Assembly (NCBI GenBank): GCA_052387675.1
Contig: JBQTIY010000010.1
Location: 295,097 to 359,096, forward strand
Length of the DNA: 64,000 bases
DNA from: JBQTIY01 sp052387675
GTDB lineage: Bacteria > Planctomycetota > B15-G4
Direction: 5' to 3'
This document shows positions 42,136 to 56,500 of the stretch, in pieces (within the stretch, counting starts at the first letter, position 1; each line of letters opens with the position of its first letter). The notes beneath the pieces were generated by a model. The model saw only the letters and a list, made by a program, of their open reading frames with translations. It was not told the DNA's origin and did no database searches. Made by a program: the position numbers and the translations under genes.

Positions 42136-43373
42136 GGCGCTCCGGCTGACAACGAGCCGGCCTGCCACGACCCCGGCTGCCGCAAGAGCCCGAGCAGGGG
42201 CTGGCTCAAGCTTGGCCAACGGCGAGACACACCCAAGAGACCGCTCAGCAGGCGCGGTGAGCGCGTGAGGCGCGCCGCCAGGCGGCAGCCCTTCTGTCGC
42301 TGTCGCGCGAACTCTCGGCAGACGCCGGCCCACCTCCGCACGAGAGAGTCATCCCACTGCTCACAGCCGTGCAGCGCGAGCGGCGTGACGGCGATGGCCG
42401 CCTGCAGGGCCCAGGCGATGCCCTCGCCGGTCACAGGCTCGACGTAGCCGGCCGCATCGCCCAAGGCAAAGGTCCGCTGCGCTGCGGCCGAAGCGGGGCG
42501 CTGCGTGAGCAAGCCGGTGCCCTGCCAAGGGGAGTCGTCGTCACGGAGCTGCTCTCCCAGGGTATTGGTCAGCCGCGAGCCGGCGGACTCCGCTAGCACT
42601 GCAAGTGCGGCTTGGCGCGCGCCGCCCGCAAGTTTCACGGCAGCCGGACTCAGCGCGGCGGCGACGGTGGCGCGGCCTCCCTCAACGCAGGTAAAGCCGA
42701 CGTAGCCGCCGCGGCCAAAGGCCAAGTGAATCTCGCCGGGCGCCAAGCCGCGCGGCGCCTCGTCGAGGACCAGGCCAGCGCCGAGGCGGGCGTGCTTGGC
42801 GATTGTCACCGTGTCGGCCCCGAGCGTGCGCCCCCCCAAACCATCGGCCGCTAGCAGCAGCCGGGTCGTGTGCTGCTCGTGCTGCTGAGTCTCGTGCACG
42901 AGTTCGAGTGAAAGCGTGCCGGCGTCGCAGGACGGTTCGGTGCGCCGGGCCGCCCAGCCCAGACGCAGCGTGGCGCCCGCGCGCTCAGCTTCCTCGGCCA
43001 GCGCGGAATCCAGCCGGCCGCGCGAAAGGGCCGCGCCTCCCGGCAGCGCCAGCCACGTCTCGCTGCCGCGCACGCGCAGACGCGCCTGGTGCAGCGGCAC
43101 CGCGCCCAGGCGCTCCGGCAACTCGCCCAAACCCACACGCTTCAGGAGTTGCAGGGCAGAGGCGTTGAGGCAGCCGCCGCAGACCTTGGCGCGCGGAAAG
43201 CGGGCGCGGTCCACGAGCAGCGTGCGAGCGCCGGCGCGCGCCAGCAGCAGCGCCGCCAGCGCACCGGCCGGACCTGCCCCGACGACGATCACATCCCAAG
43301 CAGATCGCGCAGGTGCGGGCGCGTCGTTTGCTCCCCGAGGCGCACTCAAGCGGAGGCCTCCGGCGGAGTCCAA
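42132..43373 (-). CDS. FAD-dependent oxidoreductase (geranylgeranyl-reductase/hydroxylase group)
   Basis: 413 residues. After a 28-residue lead, the dinucleotide motif VIVVGAGPAGALAALLLARA (GxGxxG) opens the protein, followed by DRARFPRAKVCGGCLNASAL, the second FAD signature GLGGRTLGADT, and FALGDAAGYVEPVTGEGIAWAL, with the GD motif that contacts the ribityl chain. This matches the group of flavoprotein monooxygenases and geranylgeranyl reductases. It lies between the type III synthase and methyltransferase genes, as SrsC-type hydroxylases do, so a hydroxylation or double-bond reduction of the polyketide product is likely (inference). The start shares 28 bases with the methyltransferase 3' end. 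Confidence 0.88.
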   Translation of the reverse strand: MDSAGGLRLSAPRGANDAPAPARSAWDVIVVGAGPAGALAALLLARAGARTLLVDRARFPRAKVCGGCLNASALQLLKRVGLGELPERLGAVPLHQARLRVRGSETWLALPGGAALSRGRLDSALAEEAERAGATLRLGWAARRTEPSCDAGTLSLELVHETQQHEQHTTRLLLAADGLGGRTLGADTVTIAKHARLGAGLVLDEAPRGLAPGEIHLAFGRGGYVGFTCVEGGRATVAAALSPAAVKLAGGARQAALAVLAESAGSRLTNTLGEQLRDDDSPWQGTGLLTQRPASAAAQRTFALGDAAGYVEPVTGEGIAWALQAAIAVTPLALHGCEQWDDSLVRRWAGVCREFARQRQKGCRLAARLTRSPRLLSGLLGVSRRWPSLSQPLLGLLRQPGSWQAGSLSAGAP

Positions 43374-44113
43374 CGCAGGATCTGGCGCAGCGGCGCGATG
43401 CGGCGCACGCGCGCCTCGGGCAGGCCCGCGCGCAGCGCGAGACCGGCCAGCTCTTCGGGAGTGAAGGCCGAGCGCACCGAGTCGGGTCCGTCGCGATGCA
43501 CGATCGGAGAGCGCGAGAGCAGGCGCGTGGCGGCCCAGGCGAGGCCATAGCCCAGCCGTCCGCGGCGCAAGTCCACGACCAGCAGCAGCGAGCGCGTGGC
43601 CGCGGCGAGCCGCTGCAGCAGGTGCACAGCCTGCACTTCCTCGAGGTGGTGGAGGAAGAGAGTGCAGAGCACGATGTCGGCGCGCGGCAAGGCGTCGCCG
43701 GCGAGCACATCGCGCGCGATGAAGTTTGACGTGAGCGCCTGCTGCTGCGCCAGCCTGCGGGCCTGCGCGATGGCGCGCTCGCTGCGGTCACAGCCCAGGA
43801 CTTCCACCACCTTGCCGGCGCGTCGCGTCCGCGCCGCGAGTGCGAGCGAAACATCGGCGCTGCCGCAGGCCACATCGAGCAGAGTGAGTGGACCCGGACC
43901 GGAAAGCTGGGGCTGCAGCTCAGGCCAGAGAGTGCGGGCGCTGCCCGCCCAGCGATTGAGTCGCGCCAGACCGGCGAGCGCTCGGTCGTGCTGCCACGGC
44001 TCGAGATCGGGCCGGTCCATGACTTCGGGGCGCAGCTCGCGCACCGCGAGGGAGCCGCGGCGCAGTTCCGCGGCCGAGTCCAAGTGCATGGGGCGGGGCT
44101 GCGAGTCGGGCAT
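43346..44113 (-). CDS. SAM-dependent methyltransferase of the type III PKS locus
   Basis: 255 residues from the ATG at 44113 (MPDSQPRPMHLDSAAELRRG); the very long upstream frame to 45031 is the antisense of the glycosyltransferase. The SAM-binding motif I is LTLLDVACGSADVSLALA, followed by VLGCDRSERAI (motif II acidic) and ARADIVLCTLFLHHLEEV-type motif IV. Elements REHM..., as in the 2-polyprenyl-3-methyl-5-hydroxy quinone group, are not decisive. It is the first gene of the run methyltransferase > FAD oxidoreductase > type III PKS and would O- or C-methylate a phenolic product. A 48-base spacer with no clear TAGANT box separates it from the divergent GT4 gene. Confidence 0.85.
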   Translation of the reverse strand: MPDSQPRPMHLDSAAELRRGSLAVRELRPEVMDRPDLEPWQHDRALAGLARLNRWAGSARTLWPELQPQLSGPGPLTLLDVACGSADVSLALAARTRRAGKVVEVLGCDRSERAIAQARRLAQQQALTSNFIARDVLAGDALPRADIVLCTLFLHHLEEVQAVHLLQRLAAATRSLLLVVDLRRGRLGYGLAWAATRLLSRSPIVHRDGPDSVRSAFTPEELAGLALRAGLPEARVRRIAPLRQILRWTPPEASA

Positions 44114-44161
44114 CAGGTGCGCATCGTCGCATGCCTGCACCGGCTTTGGCACGATGCCGCC

Positions 44162-45496
44162 ATGGCCAACGCGCTGCGCCTGCTGGTCCTCAGCTACCAC
44201 TTTCCACCGATGTCGACGACAGGCTCGCTGCGCATGACGCGTTTCGCGAAGTACCTGCCCGCCGAGGTGACTGTGGATGTGCTCACGGTGGCCGATCCGC
44301 CCGAACCGGCCGGCAATCGCGCGCTCTTCGATGAACTGCAGGGCCGCGTGACGGTGGTCAGGGCGCCGCTGCCGCGCATCGGCACGCAGCGCTGGGTCTC
44401 GCGCGTCTGCGCGCACGCGCCCTTCGGCAGCTTGGCGACCAAGGGCCTGCGCACTGCCTACACGCTCTTTCGCTGGATCCCCGACTGGCAGGTGACCTGG
44501 CAGGCCTCGGCCGTGAAGACGGCCCTGGCGCACTTGCACAAGCATCCGGCCGACGTGCTGCTCTCCACCTCGCCGCCGCACTCCACGCATCTCATCGCGC
44601 AGCAGCTCAAGCGGCGGCTGGGCTTGCCGTGGGTCGCCGACTTCCGCGACCCGTGGACGCAGAACCCGCAGCGCCGCTGGCCGACGCCCTGGCACCGCGC
44701 CCGCGAGCGCCGCCTGGAGACAGCCGTGCTCGCGGAAGCCGACGCGATCATCGCGAACACGCCCGGCAATCGCCTGCGCCTGCTCGAAGGCTTCGCCGGG
44801 TTGAGTCCCGAGAAGGTCGTGGTCATCCCCAACGGCTTCGATCCGGCGCGAGCTCCGTCCCTGCGCGCAGCACTGCCGCGGACCACGCCGTCCGCGCCGT
44901 CCGCTGCGCTGCCTCCTGCGCGGGCGTCGCGCCGACGCGTGCTGGTCTACACCGGGCATCTCTACGACGGCGGCGAGACCGTGCTGCTCGCGCTGGCCGA
45001 GGAGCTGCGCAAAGATCCAGGCCTCGCGCAACGGCTCGTCGTGCGCTTTGTCGGCTCACTCGATCCCGACATCGCCACGCTCGCGGCGAGTCTGCAGCCC
45101 AGCGGGCTGGTGGAACTGGCCGGCTTTCTGCCGGCCGACGGCGTGCCCGCCGAAATCGCGGCCGCCGATGCGCTGCTTTATGTCGTGCCGCCGCACGGTC
45201 GGCACTGGATTCCCAGCAAGCTCTACGACTACTTCCTGGCCGAGAAGCCCATCGTGGCAGTGCTGCCGCGCGGCGATGCCTGGGATTGGCTGGCGCAGAG
45301 CGGCTTGGCCACGCTCATCGAGGATCGCGGGCCGCAGGCCGTGGCCGCGGAGTTCGGCTCGGCGCTGGAGCGCCTCAGCCAGGACGCACTGCCGGCCACG
45401 CCGGTGCGTGAGTTCATTGCACGCTTTGATGCGCGCCAGCAGAGCGCCGAGCTGGCCACGCTGCTGCGGCGCGTCGTGGCAGACTGTCGGCGATGA
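44162..45496 (+). CDS. Family 4 glycosyltransferase (GT-B fold)
   Basis: 444 residues from ATG 44162 (MANALRLLVLSYHFPPMSTT); the longer frame to 43988 would sit over the divergent methyltransferase. Features are the LSYHFPP start typical of GT4, ADVLLSTSPPHSTHLIAQQL, WVADFRDPWTQNPQRRW, AIIANTPGNRLRLLE and PEKVVVIPNGFDP. The C-domain has VYTGHLYDGG-type loops and YVVPPHGRHWIPSKLYDYFLAEKP with the conserved E-x7-E region replaced by a KLYDYFL donor-binding segment. It transfers a sugar to a glycan or lipid. Its stop overlaps the next gene by ATGA. Confidence 0.9.
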   Translation: MANALRLLVLSYHFPPMSTTGSLRMTRFAKYLPAEVTVDVLTVADPPEPAGNRALFDELQGRVTVVRAPLPRIGTQRWVSRVCAHAPFGSLATKGLRTAYTLFRWIPDWQVTWQASAVKTALAHLHKHPADVLLSTSPPHSTHLIAQQLKRRLGLPWVADFRDPWTQNPQRRWPTPWHRARERRLETAVLAEADAIIANTPGNRLRLLEGFAGLSPEKVVVIPNGFDPARAPSLRAALPRTTPSAPSAALPPARASRRRVLVYTGHLYDGGETVLLALAEELRKDPGLAQRLVVRFVGSLDPDIATLAASLQPSGLVELAGFLPADGVPAEIAAADALLYVVPPHGRHWIPSKLYDYFLAEKPIVAVLPRGDAWDWLAQSGLATLIEDRGPQAVAAEFGSALERLSQDALPATPVREFIARFDARQQSAELATLLRRVVADCRR

Positions 45497-47409
45497 CCTC
45501 GGGCGCTGCGCGCGGCCTGGACGCCGAGGGCGCTGACCCCGCGCGCGAAGAGCGCGATCTCCTGCAGTTCGTGGAACAGACCACGACCGCACTGGCCGCC
45601 GGCCTGAGTGAGGATGGCCAACTCTGGGAGCCGGAACCGCGCCGGCCTTCGCCCAGCGATCACTACGCCGGCAACTTTCTGGCACTGGCGCTGGCCGTGG
45701 CCGACCCGGCCGATGCGCGCTGGCGCGCGGCGCTCACGCACTTCTGCGCAGTGCCGCGCGCCGCGCGCGGGCATCAGCCCTTCCAGCGCCTGGCGCTCTT
45801 ACTGCTGCGCGACACCTTGCAGCGCCGCGGCCAGTGGGCGGGAGCGTCGAGCCAGCTCGTGGAACGCGCGCTGCGGCAGTGTCCGCTCGCGCGCCGCTAC
45901 CCGAGCAACAACTGGACACTCTTGGCGGCGGCCTGCCGAGTGCTTGAGTCGCGACCGGGCAGCGCACGCACGGCGGCGGCAGAGCAGGCGCGCGCGCTTG
46001 TGCAGCGCTGGACCACTCCGGCCGGCGGCTTCATCGACTACCCGGAGGAGCCGGGCGCGGACGACGGACCAGTGGCCACGCCGATCACCTATCACGCCAA
46101 GGCGCTGTGGCTGCTTTTGCTCATGGCCCTGGGCGAGCCGGAGGCGCGCTGCCCGGAAGAACTGGCGCGCGGCCTGGGCTGGCTGCTGGCCTTCACTGAT
46201 GCCAGCGGTGCAGCCGGCGGCTTTGGCCGCAGCACGCACGCGCTCTTCGGCTCGGCCTGCATGCTGGCGCTCTTCGCCTACGGGCTGCGCGCCGCGCCCG
46301 ATGAGCGCGGCCGGCGCGCCTTCGCGCTCGGCGCACGGCGGCTGCGCCTGCTCCTCTCCGCGGAGCGCCGCGCTGACGGCCTGCTGCCGCTGAACCATGC
46401 GGCCGGGCTCGGCGCCGCGGCCGGCTGGGACGAGTACATGCATCTCTCGGTTTACAACGCCTGGACGGCGGGCCTTTTGGCCTGGTCGCTCGCGCGCCGC
46501 GAGGATGCCGTGGACTTCGTGCTGCCGGCGCCGGAGACCCGCGCCCTCGGCGCGCAGCCTGCGCGGCTGGCACAAGACACTCGCGCCGGACTGCTCGCCC
46601 AGCGCGGCCGGCGCGGCACGCTGTGGCTCTCGCTGCAGGGCCAAGCGATCCAGGGTTTCTCCTCTCGCCAGGTCGAACTGCGCTACGGCGGCCTGCTGCC
46701 CTTTCACTTAGTGCTCGACGGTCAGCCGCTCGTGGCGCCGCCTTGCCGCTTGGAACTCGAAGCCCTGCGTGCGCAGCCCGCGTTGGCCGGCTGGACCTTG
46801 CTCGTGGCGCAGGGCGAGCAGCTCTTCGCACTGCAGCGCTTCGAAGCACTGCACGTGGAGGAACTCGAGGGGGCGCTCTTCGTCACCGGACGCGGTTCGC
46901 CCGTGGCCGCGCACGCTCCGCCGCCCGCGCGTCAGGGCCTGGCCTGGCTCGCAGAGACTGCCGAGCATCATCTGCTCGGCGGACGGCGGCGTCGGCTCGG
47001 CGGAGTGAAGCCGCCGGCACTTGACGAAGTGAGCGTTCAGCGCGGCCTGCTGGCCGATCTCGAGGCCGGCTGGTTGGCGAGCATCACGCTCTGCCGCGGC
47101 GCCCGCAGCACGGCGCGCTTGCTGAATCCGCATGGCCGCGCGCTGCTGCCCGCGGCGAGCAAGCTGCCACTGAGCTGCTGGACTTGGCGTGGGCAGGGGC
47201 AGGGCCACTGGCAGCGCGACGCCGAGGCTTCAGCGCCGCCGGACTGCGCGCTGCCCAGCAGCCTGCCCGGTGCGCGGGGCGCCTGCGCGGCGCCGCGCGA
47301 CTGGCCGGAGCAGGATCAACTTTGGCTCACGCTCCTCGGGCCGACGGGCGCCGCCGCCGGGCCGCCGCCCGCCTGCATCGCCGCTGCGCAGAGACTGATC
47401 GCTTCCTAG
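45493..47409 (+). CDS. Unknown protein with helical toroid and beta domain, coupled to GT4
   Basis: 638 residues, no signal peptide. The N-terminal 330 residues are helical with repeated aromatic motifs (DHYAGNFLALALAVAD, RYPSNNWTLLAAACRVL, GFIDYPEEPG, TYHAKALWLLLLMALG, GRSTHALFGSACMLALFAYG, YMHLSVYNAWTAGLLAW), the pattern of an alpha/alpha toroid. The last 250 residues are beta-rich. This two-part shape resembles heparinase II/III-like polysaccharide lyases and related glycan enzymes, with candidate catalytic Tyr/His/Asn in the toroid, but I see no certain motif. Coupling to the GT4 gene suggests work on the same glycan. No recognised family. Confidence 0.6.
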   Translation: MTSGAARGLDAEGADPAREERDLLQFVEQTTTALAAGLSEDGQLWEPEPRRPSPSDHYAGNFLALALAVADPADARWRAALTHFCAVPRAARGHQPFQRLALLLLRDTLQRRGQWAGASSQLVERALRQCPLARRYPSNNWTLLAAACRVLESRPGSARTAAAEQARALVQRWTTPAGGFIDYPEEPGADDGPVATPITYHAKALWLLLLMALGEPEARCPEELARGLGWLLAFTDASGAAGGFGRSTHALFGSACMLALFAYGLRAAPDERGRRAFALGARRLRLLLSAERRADGLLPLNHAAGLGAAAGWDEYMHLSVYNAWTAGLLAWSLARREDAVDFVLPAPETRALGAQPARLAQDTRAGLLAQRGRRGTLWLSLQGQAIQGFSSRQVELRYGGLLPFHLVLDGQPLVAPPCRLELEALRAQPALAGWTLLVAQGEQLFALQRFEALHVEELEGALFVTGRGSPVAAHAPPPARQGLAWLAETAEHHLLGGRRRRLGGVKPPALDEVSVQRGLLADLEAGWLASITLCRGARSTARLLNPHGRALLPAASKLPLSCWTWRGQGQGHWQRDAEASAPPDCALPSSLPGARGACAAPRDWPEQDQLWLTLLGPTGAAAGPPPACIAAAQRLIAS

Positions 47410-47435
47410 ATCCTGCCTGCGGCGCGGGGCTCGAC

Positions 47436-48563
47436 TCAGCCGGACTCGCCGGCAGCGATGTAGCTGTCGAGCGTGGCCTGCAGTTCGGCGCGGCTCTTCT
47501 CGTCGGCGAGCTCGACGGCTTGCTGCTGAGTGCTGATCGCCAGGGCGAACTCAGCGCGCAAGAAGTGGACGCGCGCCAGCGTGTCGAGGATGGCGGCGTT
47601 CTTAGACTCGGTCAGCTCGTTGGCGCGCTTGGCCGCAACCAGCGCTGACTCCAGGTCACGCTCAGCGTCGGGAATGACACGGGTCGGATCGACCATCCAC
47701 CAGGCGAAGTAGTTGAGTTCATTGACGCGCGCGAAGGCCGGCCCGCGCACATAGCTGGAGGCGAAGGCGACGGCCGCCGGCTTCTCGCCAGTCTTGACCA
47801 AGGCCTCGTACTTCCAGATGGCGAAGTCCGGGTTGTGCGGCATGAGCTCGAGGAGTTCGTTGGAGGCCGTGAGCAGCTCGGGCCAGACGCCGGCCTTCTT
47901 GGCTTCCTGCGCGCGCTTGATGATCGGTCCGCCGATCTTCTGCAGCTTCTGCTCGACGAGCAGCTTCTCGCGACGCTCCAGATCGACGGCTGCGGCGGCC
48001 ATCAGATCGTGCGTCCCAGCCACGACTTGGGCCAGCGGCTCGTCGATCGACATGGGATGGCCGAGCCAAGCCAGCTTGCCCGCGCGATCGATGATCATCG
48101 CGGTGGGGATGCCGTTGCTCAACGTGGAGGTCATGAAGGTCGCGGCCGTCTTGCCGTCGACGTCTTCCGCGATGAGGTAGTCCATCGCGTCGCCCTTCTC
48201 GGTCACGAACTGAGCGGTGGGCACCATGCTCTTGCGCGGCCAGATCGCCGGGCCGATGACGTTCACGCCCTGATCGCGGTACTTCTTGGAGAGTTCGTTG
48301 ATGTGCGGGATCGAGGCGCGGCACGGTCCGCACCAAGTGGCCCAGAAGTCGAGCACGTAGACCTGGCCGGCGACCCAGTTGGCGGGGCCCTGGCCCTTGA
48401 CCCAGGTCACATCGGCCAGAGGCGGCGCGGGGTTGCCCACGATGAGCGCGGCGGGTTCGGCCGGGACGGGCGCCGGGACCGGAGCTGTCTGCGCGGCCGC
48501 GACGGCGGCGAGCGAGAGCAGCAGGGCAGGGGTGAAGGCAGCGAGGCGGGGCAGGAGTTTCAT
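47436..48563 (-). CDS. Exported TlpA-like thioredoxin-fold protein with helical C-domain
   Basis: 375 residues with signal peptide MKLLPRLAAFTPALLLSLAA...VAAAQ. The redox site WATWCGPCRASIP (Cys78-x-x-Cys81) follows LDFWA, as in TlpA/ResA thiol-disulfide oxidoreductases; the cis-Pro is in NGIPTAMIIDRAG. The family domain ends near residue 195, and a further 180 residues are helical and TPR-like (EALVKTGEKPAAVAFASSYV, DTLARVHFLRAEFALAISTQ). It acts in the periplasm or outside, reducing or isomerising disulfides, perhaps for c-type cytochromes. TACACT on the minus strand 69 bases upstream is a possible -10. It diverges from the Lhr helicase gene with a 181-base spacer that holds no gene I can support. 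Confidence 0.88.
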   Translation of the reverse strand: MKLLPRLAAFTPALLLSLAAVAAAQTAPVPAPVPAEPAALIVGNPAPPLADVTWVKGQGPANWVAGQVYVLDFWATWCGPCRASIPHINELSKKYRDQGVNVIGPAIWPRKSMVPTAQFVTEKGDAMDYLIAEDVDGKTAATFMTSTLSNGIPTAMIIDRAGKLAWLGHPMSIDEPLAQVVAGTHDLMAAAAVDLERREKLLVEQKLQKIGGPIIKRAQEAKKAGVWPELLTASNELLELMPHNPDFAIWKYEALVKTGEKPAAVAFASSYVRGPAFARVNELNYFAWWMVDPTRVIPDAERDLESALVAAKRANELTESKNAAILDTLARVHFLRAEFALAISTQQQAVELADEKSRAELQATLDSYIAAGESG

Positions 48564-48744
48564 GGGGCGCTTCCTCAGCGGGGGAACTGGCTGTTAGCGC
48601 CGGCACCGCCGGTGCGCTCGCAGGGCGCGGAGAGTGTAACAAGGACGGCCCTCCGACTGGGAGGGCGCCAAGGCTCACGCGGCGGCCACTGTGCCGCGGC
48701 AGACACACTCGCGTCGCGGTCAAAAAGGCGAGACACTCACGCCC

Positions 48745-52907
<4,163 letters not shown>

Positions 52908-52911
<4 letters not shown>

Positions 52912-53435
52912 ACGCAGGCCCGGCGCCGAGGCTGCGGCCGATCCGTCCGGCCGACGATGCCCAGATGGCGGCGATCATCCGCCAGGTCATGACGGAGTTC
53001 TCGGCCTGCGGTCAGGGCTTTGCGATTCACGATGCTGAAGTCACGGCCATGAGCGCGGCCTACGCCGCGCAGCGCAGCGCTTACTTCGTTTGGGAGGTCA
53101 GTGAACTCCCCGCGCGCGTGCTGGGCGGAGCCGGCATCGGCCCACTTGCCGGCGCGGGCCCGGAGGTCTGCGAACTGCGCAAGATGTACTTCTTGCCGGA
53201 GGCGCGCGGGCGCGGGCTCGGCGCGGCCCTGCTGGCGCGCTGCTTGCAGGCGGCGCGCGAGCTGGGCTATCGGCGCTGCTACCTCGAAACACTAACGGGC
53301 ATGGACCAAGCGCAACGTCTCTACGAACGAGCCGGCTTTCAGCGCTTGCCGGGCCCCTGCGGAGCCACCGGGCACTTTGGCTGCGACCGCTGGTACGCCC
53401 TGGAACTTGCACCGCCCGCAGGGCCGCGGCCCTAG
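52908..53435 (+). CDS. GNAT family N-acetyltransferase
   Basis: 175 residues from a GTG at 52908 that forms a GTGA overlap with the lhr stop. The GNAT elements are LRPIRPADDAQMAAII, then VCELRKMYFLPEARGRGLGAALL (beta4 followed by the R-G-x-G-x-G/A acetyl-CoA loop) and LETLTGMDQAQRLYERAGF. The C-terminal FGCDRWYALEL is like the putative acetyltransferases with a GHTGCDxWY-type ending. The substrate is unknown. It is presumably cotranscribed with lhr. The TAG stop (53433-53435) is part of a TAGAAT hexamer that may serve the next gene. Confidence 0.9.
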
Positions 53436-53438
53436 AAT
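53433..53438 (+). promoter_or_regulatory. Putative -10 hexamer TAGAAT for the propeller/cytochrome gene
   Basis: TAGAAT in CGGCCCTAGAATGGCAC, 64 bases before the ATG at 53503. Its first three bases are the stop codon of the GNAT gene, so the match is partly forced. A clear Shine-Dalgarno (GGAGGA) precedes the ATG. Confidence 0.4.
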
Positions 53439-53502
53439 GGCACTCGCGCGGAAACCGAGCCGCGCGCTTCCGGTCGGCCGGCTTCCTTTGGAGGACAGAG
53501 CC

Positions 53503-56500
53503 ATGACAAGGCACGTCGCGTCGTTGACCTGGCTCATGGTGCTGGCACTTCCGGCGTGGGCGGCGGCGCAGAGTGCACCGGCTGTGCTGGAGTCCGCGGC
53601 TGTCGCGCCCTTTCCGAACTTCGAGAGCGGCCCGGTGAACTCGCTCTTGCTCTCACCGGATGGACGCCACCTCTACGTGCTCAACACGCCTGATCATCGC
53701 GTGGAGATCTTCTCGACCTTTGCCGCGCCAGGACCAGCCGGCGGCCACGCCGGGGGGGGCGTCGGCGCAGGCTCGGGTGCTGGCGGACCGGCGCCCGGGC
53801 TGCGCGGCGGCGCCGGTGTGCTGCCCACGTCATCCGGTGCGATGGGCCCCGTGCCCTCGGGCACTCCGCTCGTGCCGCCCGCGTCCAGTTCAATGCTGCC
53901 CGCCGTGCAGCTCCGGCACCTCGCTTCCGTCTTCACTGGCCTTGAGCCCGTGGCCATGGCGCTGCATCCCGACGACGCCTCACGGCTCTTCGTCTCCAAT
54001 CACGTTTCGGACAGCGTGTCGGTCGTGGATCTCAAGCTGCGCCAGGTGGTGGCCACGATTCCCGTGGGCGATGAGCCGCAAGGCCTCGCTTTCGCCTCCG
54101 GCCGGCTCTTCGTGGCCTGCGCTCGCGCGGAAGTCAGCGCGCCGGCTCCCGGGCAGGTCGTGCCCGGCGCGCTCCAGGAGCATGTGGTTGTCGTGGTCGG
54201 GGCGGCGCCGCCTTACGCGCGCCTCGGGCTGCTGTCGGTCGGCGCGGTCAAGCCGCGCGATGTGCTCGCTGTCGGCTCCACGCTCTACGCGCTGCCGCAA
54301 AACTCCGGCAATCACACGACGATCCTGGACGAGACGAGCACGACGCAGCTCGGCCTGGAGCAGGAAGTGCCTGACGCCTTCGACGCGCCCTTCACTGTCA
54401 ACCCGGTGCTGCTGCGCCCGGAGCTCTCGGCGCTGCCCTTCGTGCGCGGCTGGCCGATTCCCACGGCGGCGCGCATCGTGCTCGACAGCGAATATCCGGC
54501 GCTCGTGCCGCAGCTCGCCGACCGCGACCTCGTGCCCTTTGATGCGCAGAGCCTCCAGGAGCTGCCCGGCCTCACGACGGGCATCGCCACGACGCTGCTC
54601 GATGTCGAGCGCAATCCGCTCACGGGCGCGCTGTGGGTGGCCGGCACCGAGGCGCGCAATCGCGTGCGCTTTGAGCCGGTGCTCAAGGGGGACTTCATCG
54701 AAAACCGCGTGGTCCTCGTGGCGCCCGGCGGGGGTGTGCAGCAGAGTCTTGAGCTCGCCCCGCCGCTGACCGCGAAGATCCACAGTCAGCCGGCCGTGCT
54801 GGTCTACGGCGCTTGGCCCGCCGTACCGCCCAGCGCGGTGAGTCCGGGACAGTCGGCGGGCGCACGCATGTTCGTGGGCTGCCTCGGCACCGGCAGCCTG
54901 GTGGCCTTCGATGCGGCGACAGCGGCGGTCGTCGGCGAAGGCCTCGTGGGCGGACTGCCGGGCGGTCTCGCCGTGGACGGCCCGCGCGCGCGGCTCTTCG
55001 TGCACGATCGCCTCGCCAAGACGCTGCGCGCCTACGATGCGCGCAACCTGCAGCCGCTCGGTCCGGCCAGCCCGGCCGGCTACGACCCCGAGCCGGCCGT
55101 GGTCAGCGCCGGGCGCCGACATCTCTACGCGGCGCAGGCCGAGAGCGGCCACGGCACGGGCAATGCCTCCTGCGCGAGCTGCCATGTGTTTGGGCACTTC
55201 GATCAACTGGCCTGGGACCTCGGCGATCCAGGCGGCAGCTTGAGCTACTACTACCCCGATGTGCTCGGCGGGCTGGCGGGCTTCCCCGGCGAGATTGTCA
55301 GCGCGCCCTCCACGGCCGTGCTCAATCCGCTGAAGGGGCCCATGACCACGCAGTCCTTGCGCGGGCTCATGGATCCCGACACGCAGGATGCGCTGCCGCT
55401 GCACTGGCGTGGCGACCGGCGCACCATGCACATGTTTCGCGGGGCCTTCCAAGGCTTGCTCGGCGGCAGCGGCATCAGCCGCACCGAGATGCAGGAGTTC
55501 TCCAGCTTCGTGCGCAGCCTGCGCTACGCCGGCAATCCGCTGCAGCCCAAGGATCGCCAGTACACCGGACTGCAAGCGCAGGGGCGCGACCTCTACGGCA
55601 TGAACCCGGACGTGCCCGGCAAGGACTACGTGCAGAGCAGCGGCTTCCTCTGCATCAGTTGCCACAAGGGCGACTTCACCAACGAAACCGACTTCACCGG
55701 CAGCCGCATCACGGCGAGCAAGGGCAGCTTCACGCAGATCTTCAACACGGCCCAGCTCCGCGCGATGTACGAGAAGGACTTCAAGTTCACTTCCGGCTTC
55801 GGCGCGCTGCATGACGGCGTGGTGGACGGTGTGCGCGGCTTCATGGACTTCATGGTGCCCAACGGCGGCCTGCCCACCTTCTCCAACTTCACCACGCCCG
55901 ACAAAGACGCCGTGGCCAGCTTCGTGCGCGCCTGGGACAGCGGCTTCTCGCCGCTCGTCGGCCAACAGTGGACCATGCGTGCCGACACGCTCGGCGAGTC
56001 GAGCGATGTGCTCTCACTCTTCGAAGCACAGGCTCGCCCGCCGGCCAGCAATGTGGATCTGATCCTCAAGGGCTACCGCATCGACATCTTCGGCGAACTC
56101 CTGCCGCGCGGCGCGCACTACCGCTTCGACACTGCCAGCGGCACGTGGGGCTACCTCTTCGACACGGGCACCTTTGCCAGCCGCGAACTCTTGCAGAGCG
56201 TGGTGGGCACCGGCTTTGCCACCTTCACCTTCACCTGCGTGCCGCCCGGCCTGGGCGAGCGCCTCGGCCTCGACCGCGACGAGGACGGCCTGCACGACTT
56301 CGCCGAAAGCCTCGCCGGCACCAACGCGGCGCGCGCCGACAGCGATGGCGATGCCTACGCCGACGGCACCGAAGCGGCCCTCGGCGGCGATCCCGCCAGC
56401 TTCGATGCGCGCCTCGGCAATCCAAGCCCGCCCGCAGTGCTCGGCGCGCGCGTGCTTGAGATCTTCGTCGACTCAGGCACGCTCAACTGCCGCACCGATG

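Noticed and set aside
44114..45031. Long upstream part of the minus-strand methyltransferase frame
   Set aside because: It runs antisense through the GT4 gene. The methyltransferase N-terminus with its SAM motif fits the ATG at 44113.
48646..48665. Short inverted repeat between the TlpA-like and Lhr genes
   Set aside because: Only a 6-bp stem, in a divergent intergenic spacer where no terminator is expected; no further support for a regulatory role.
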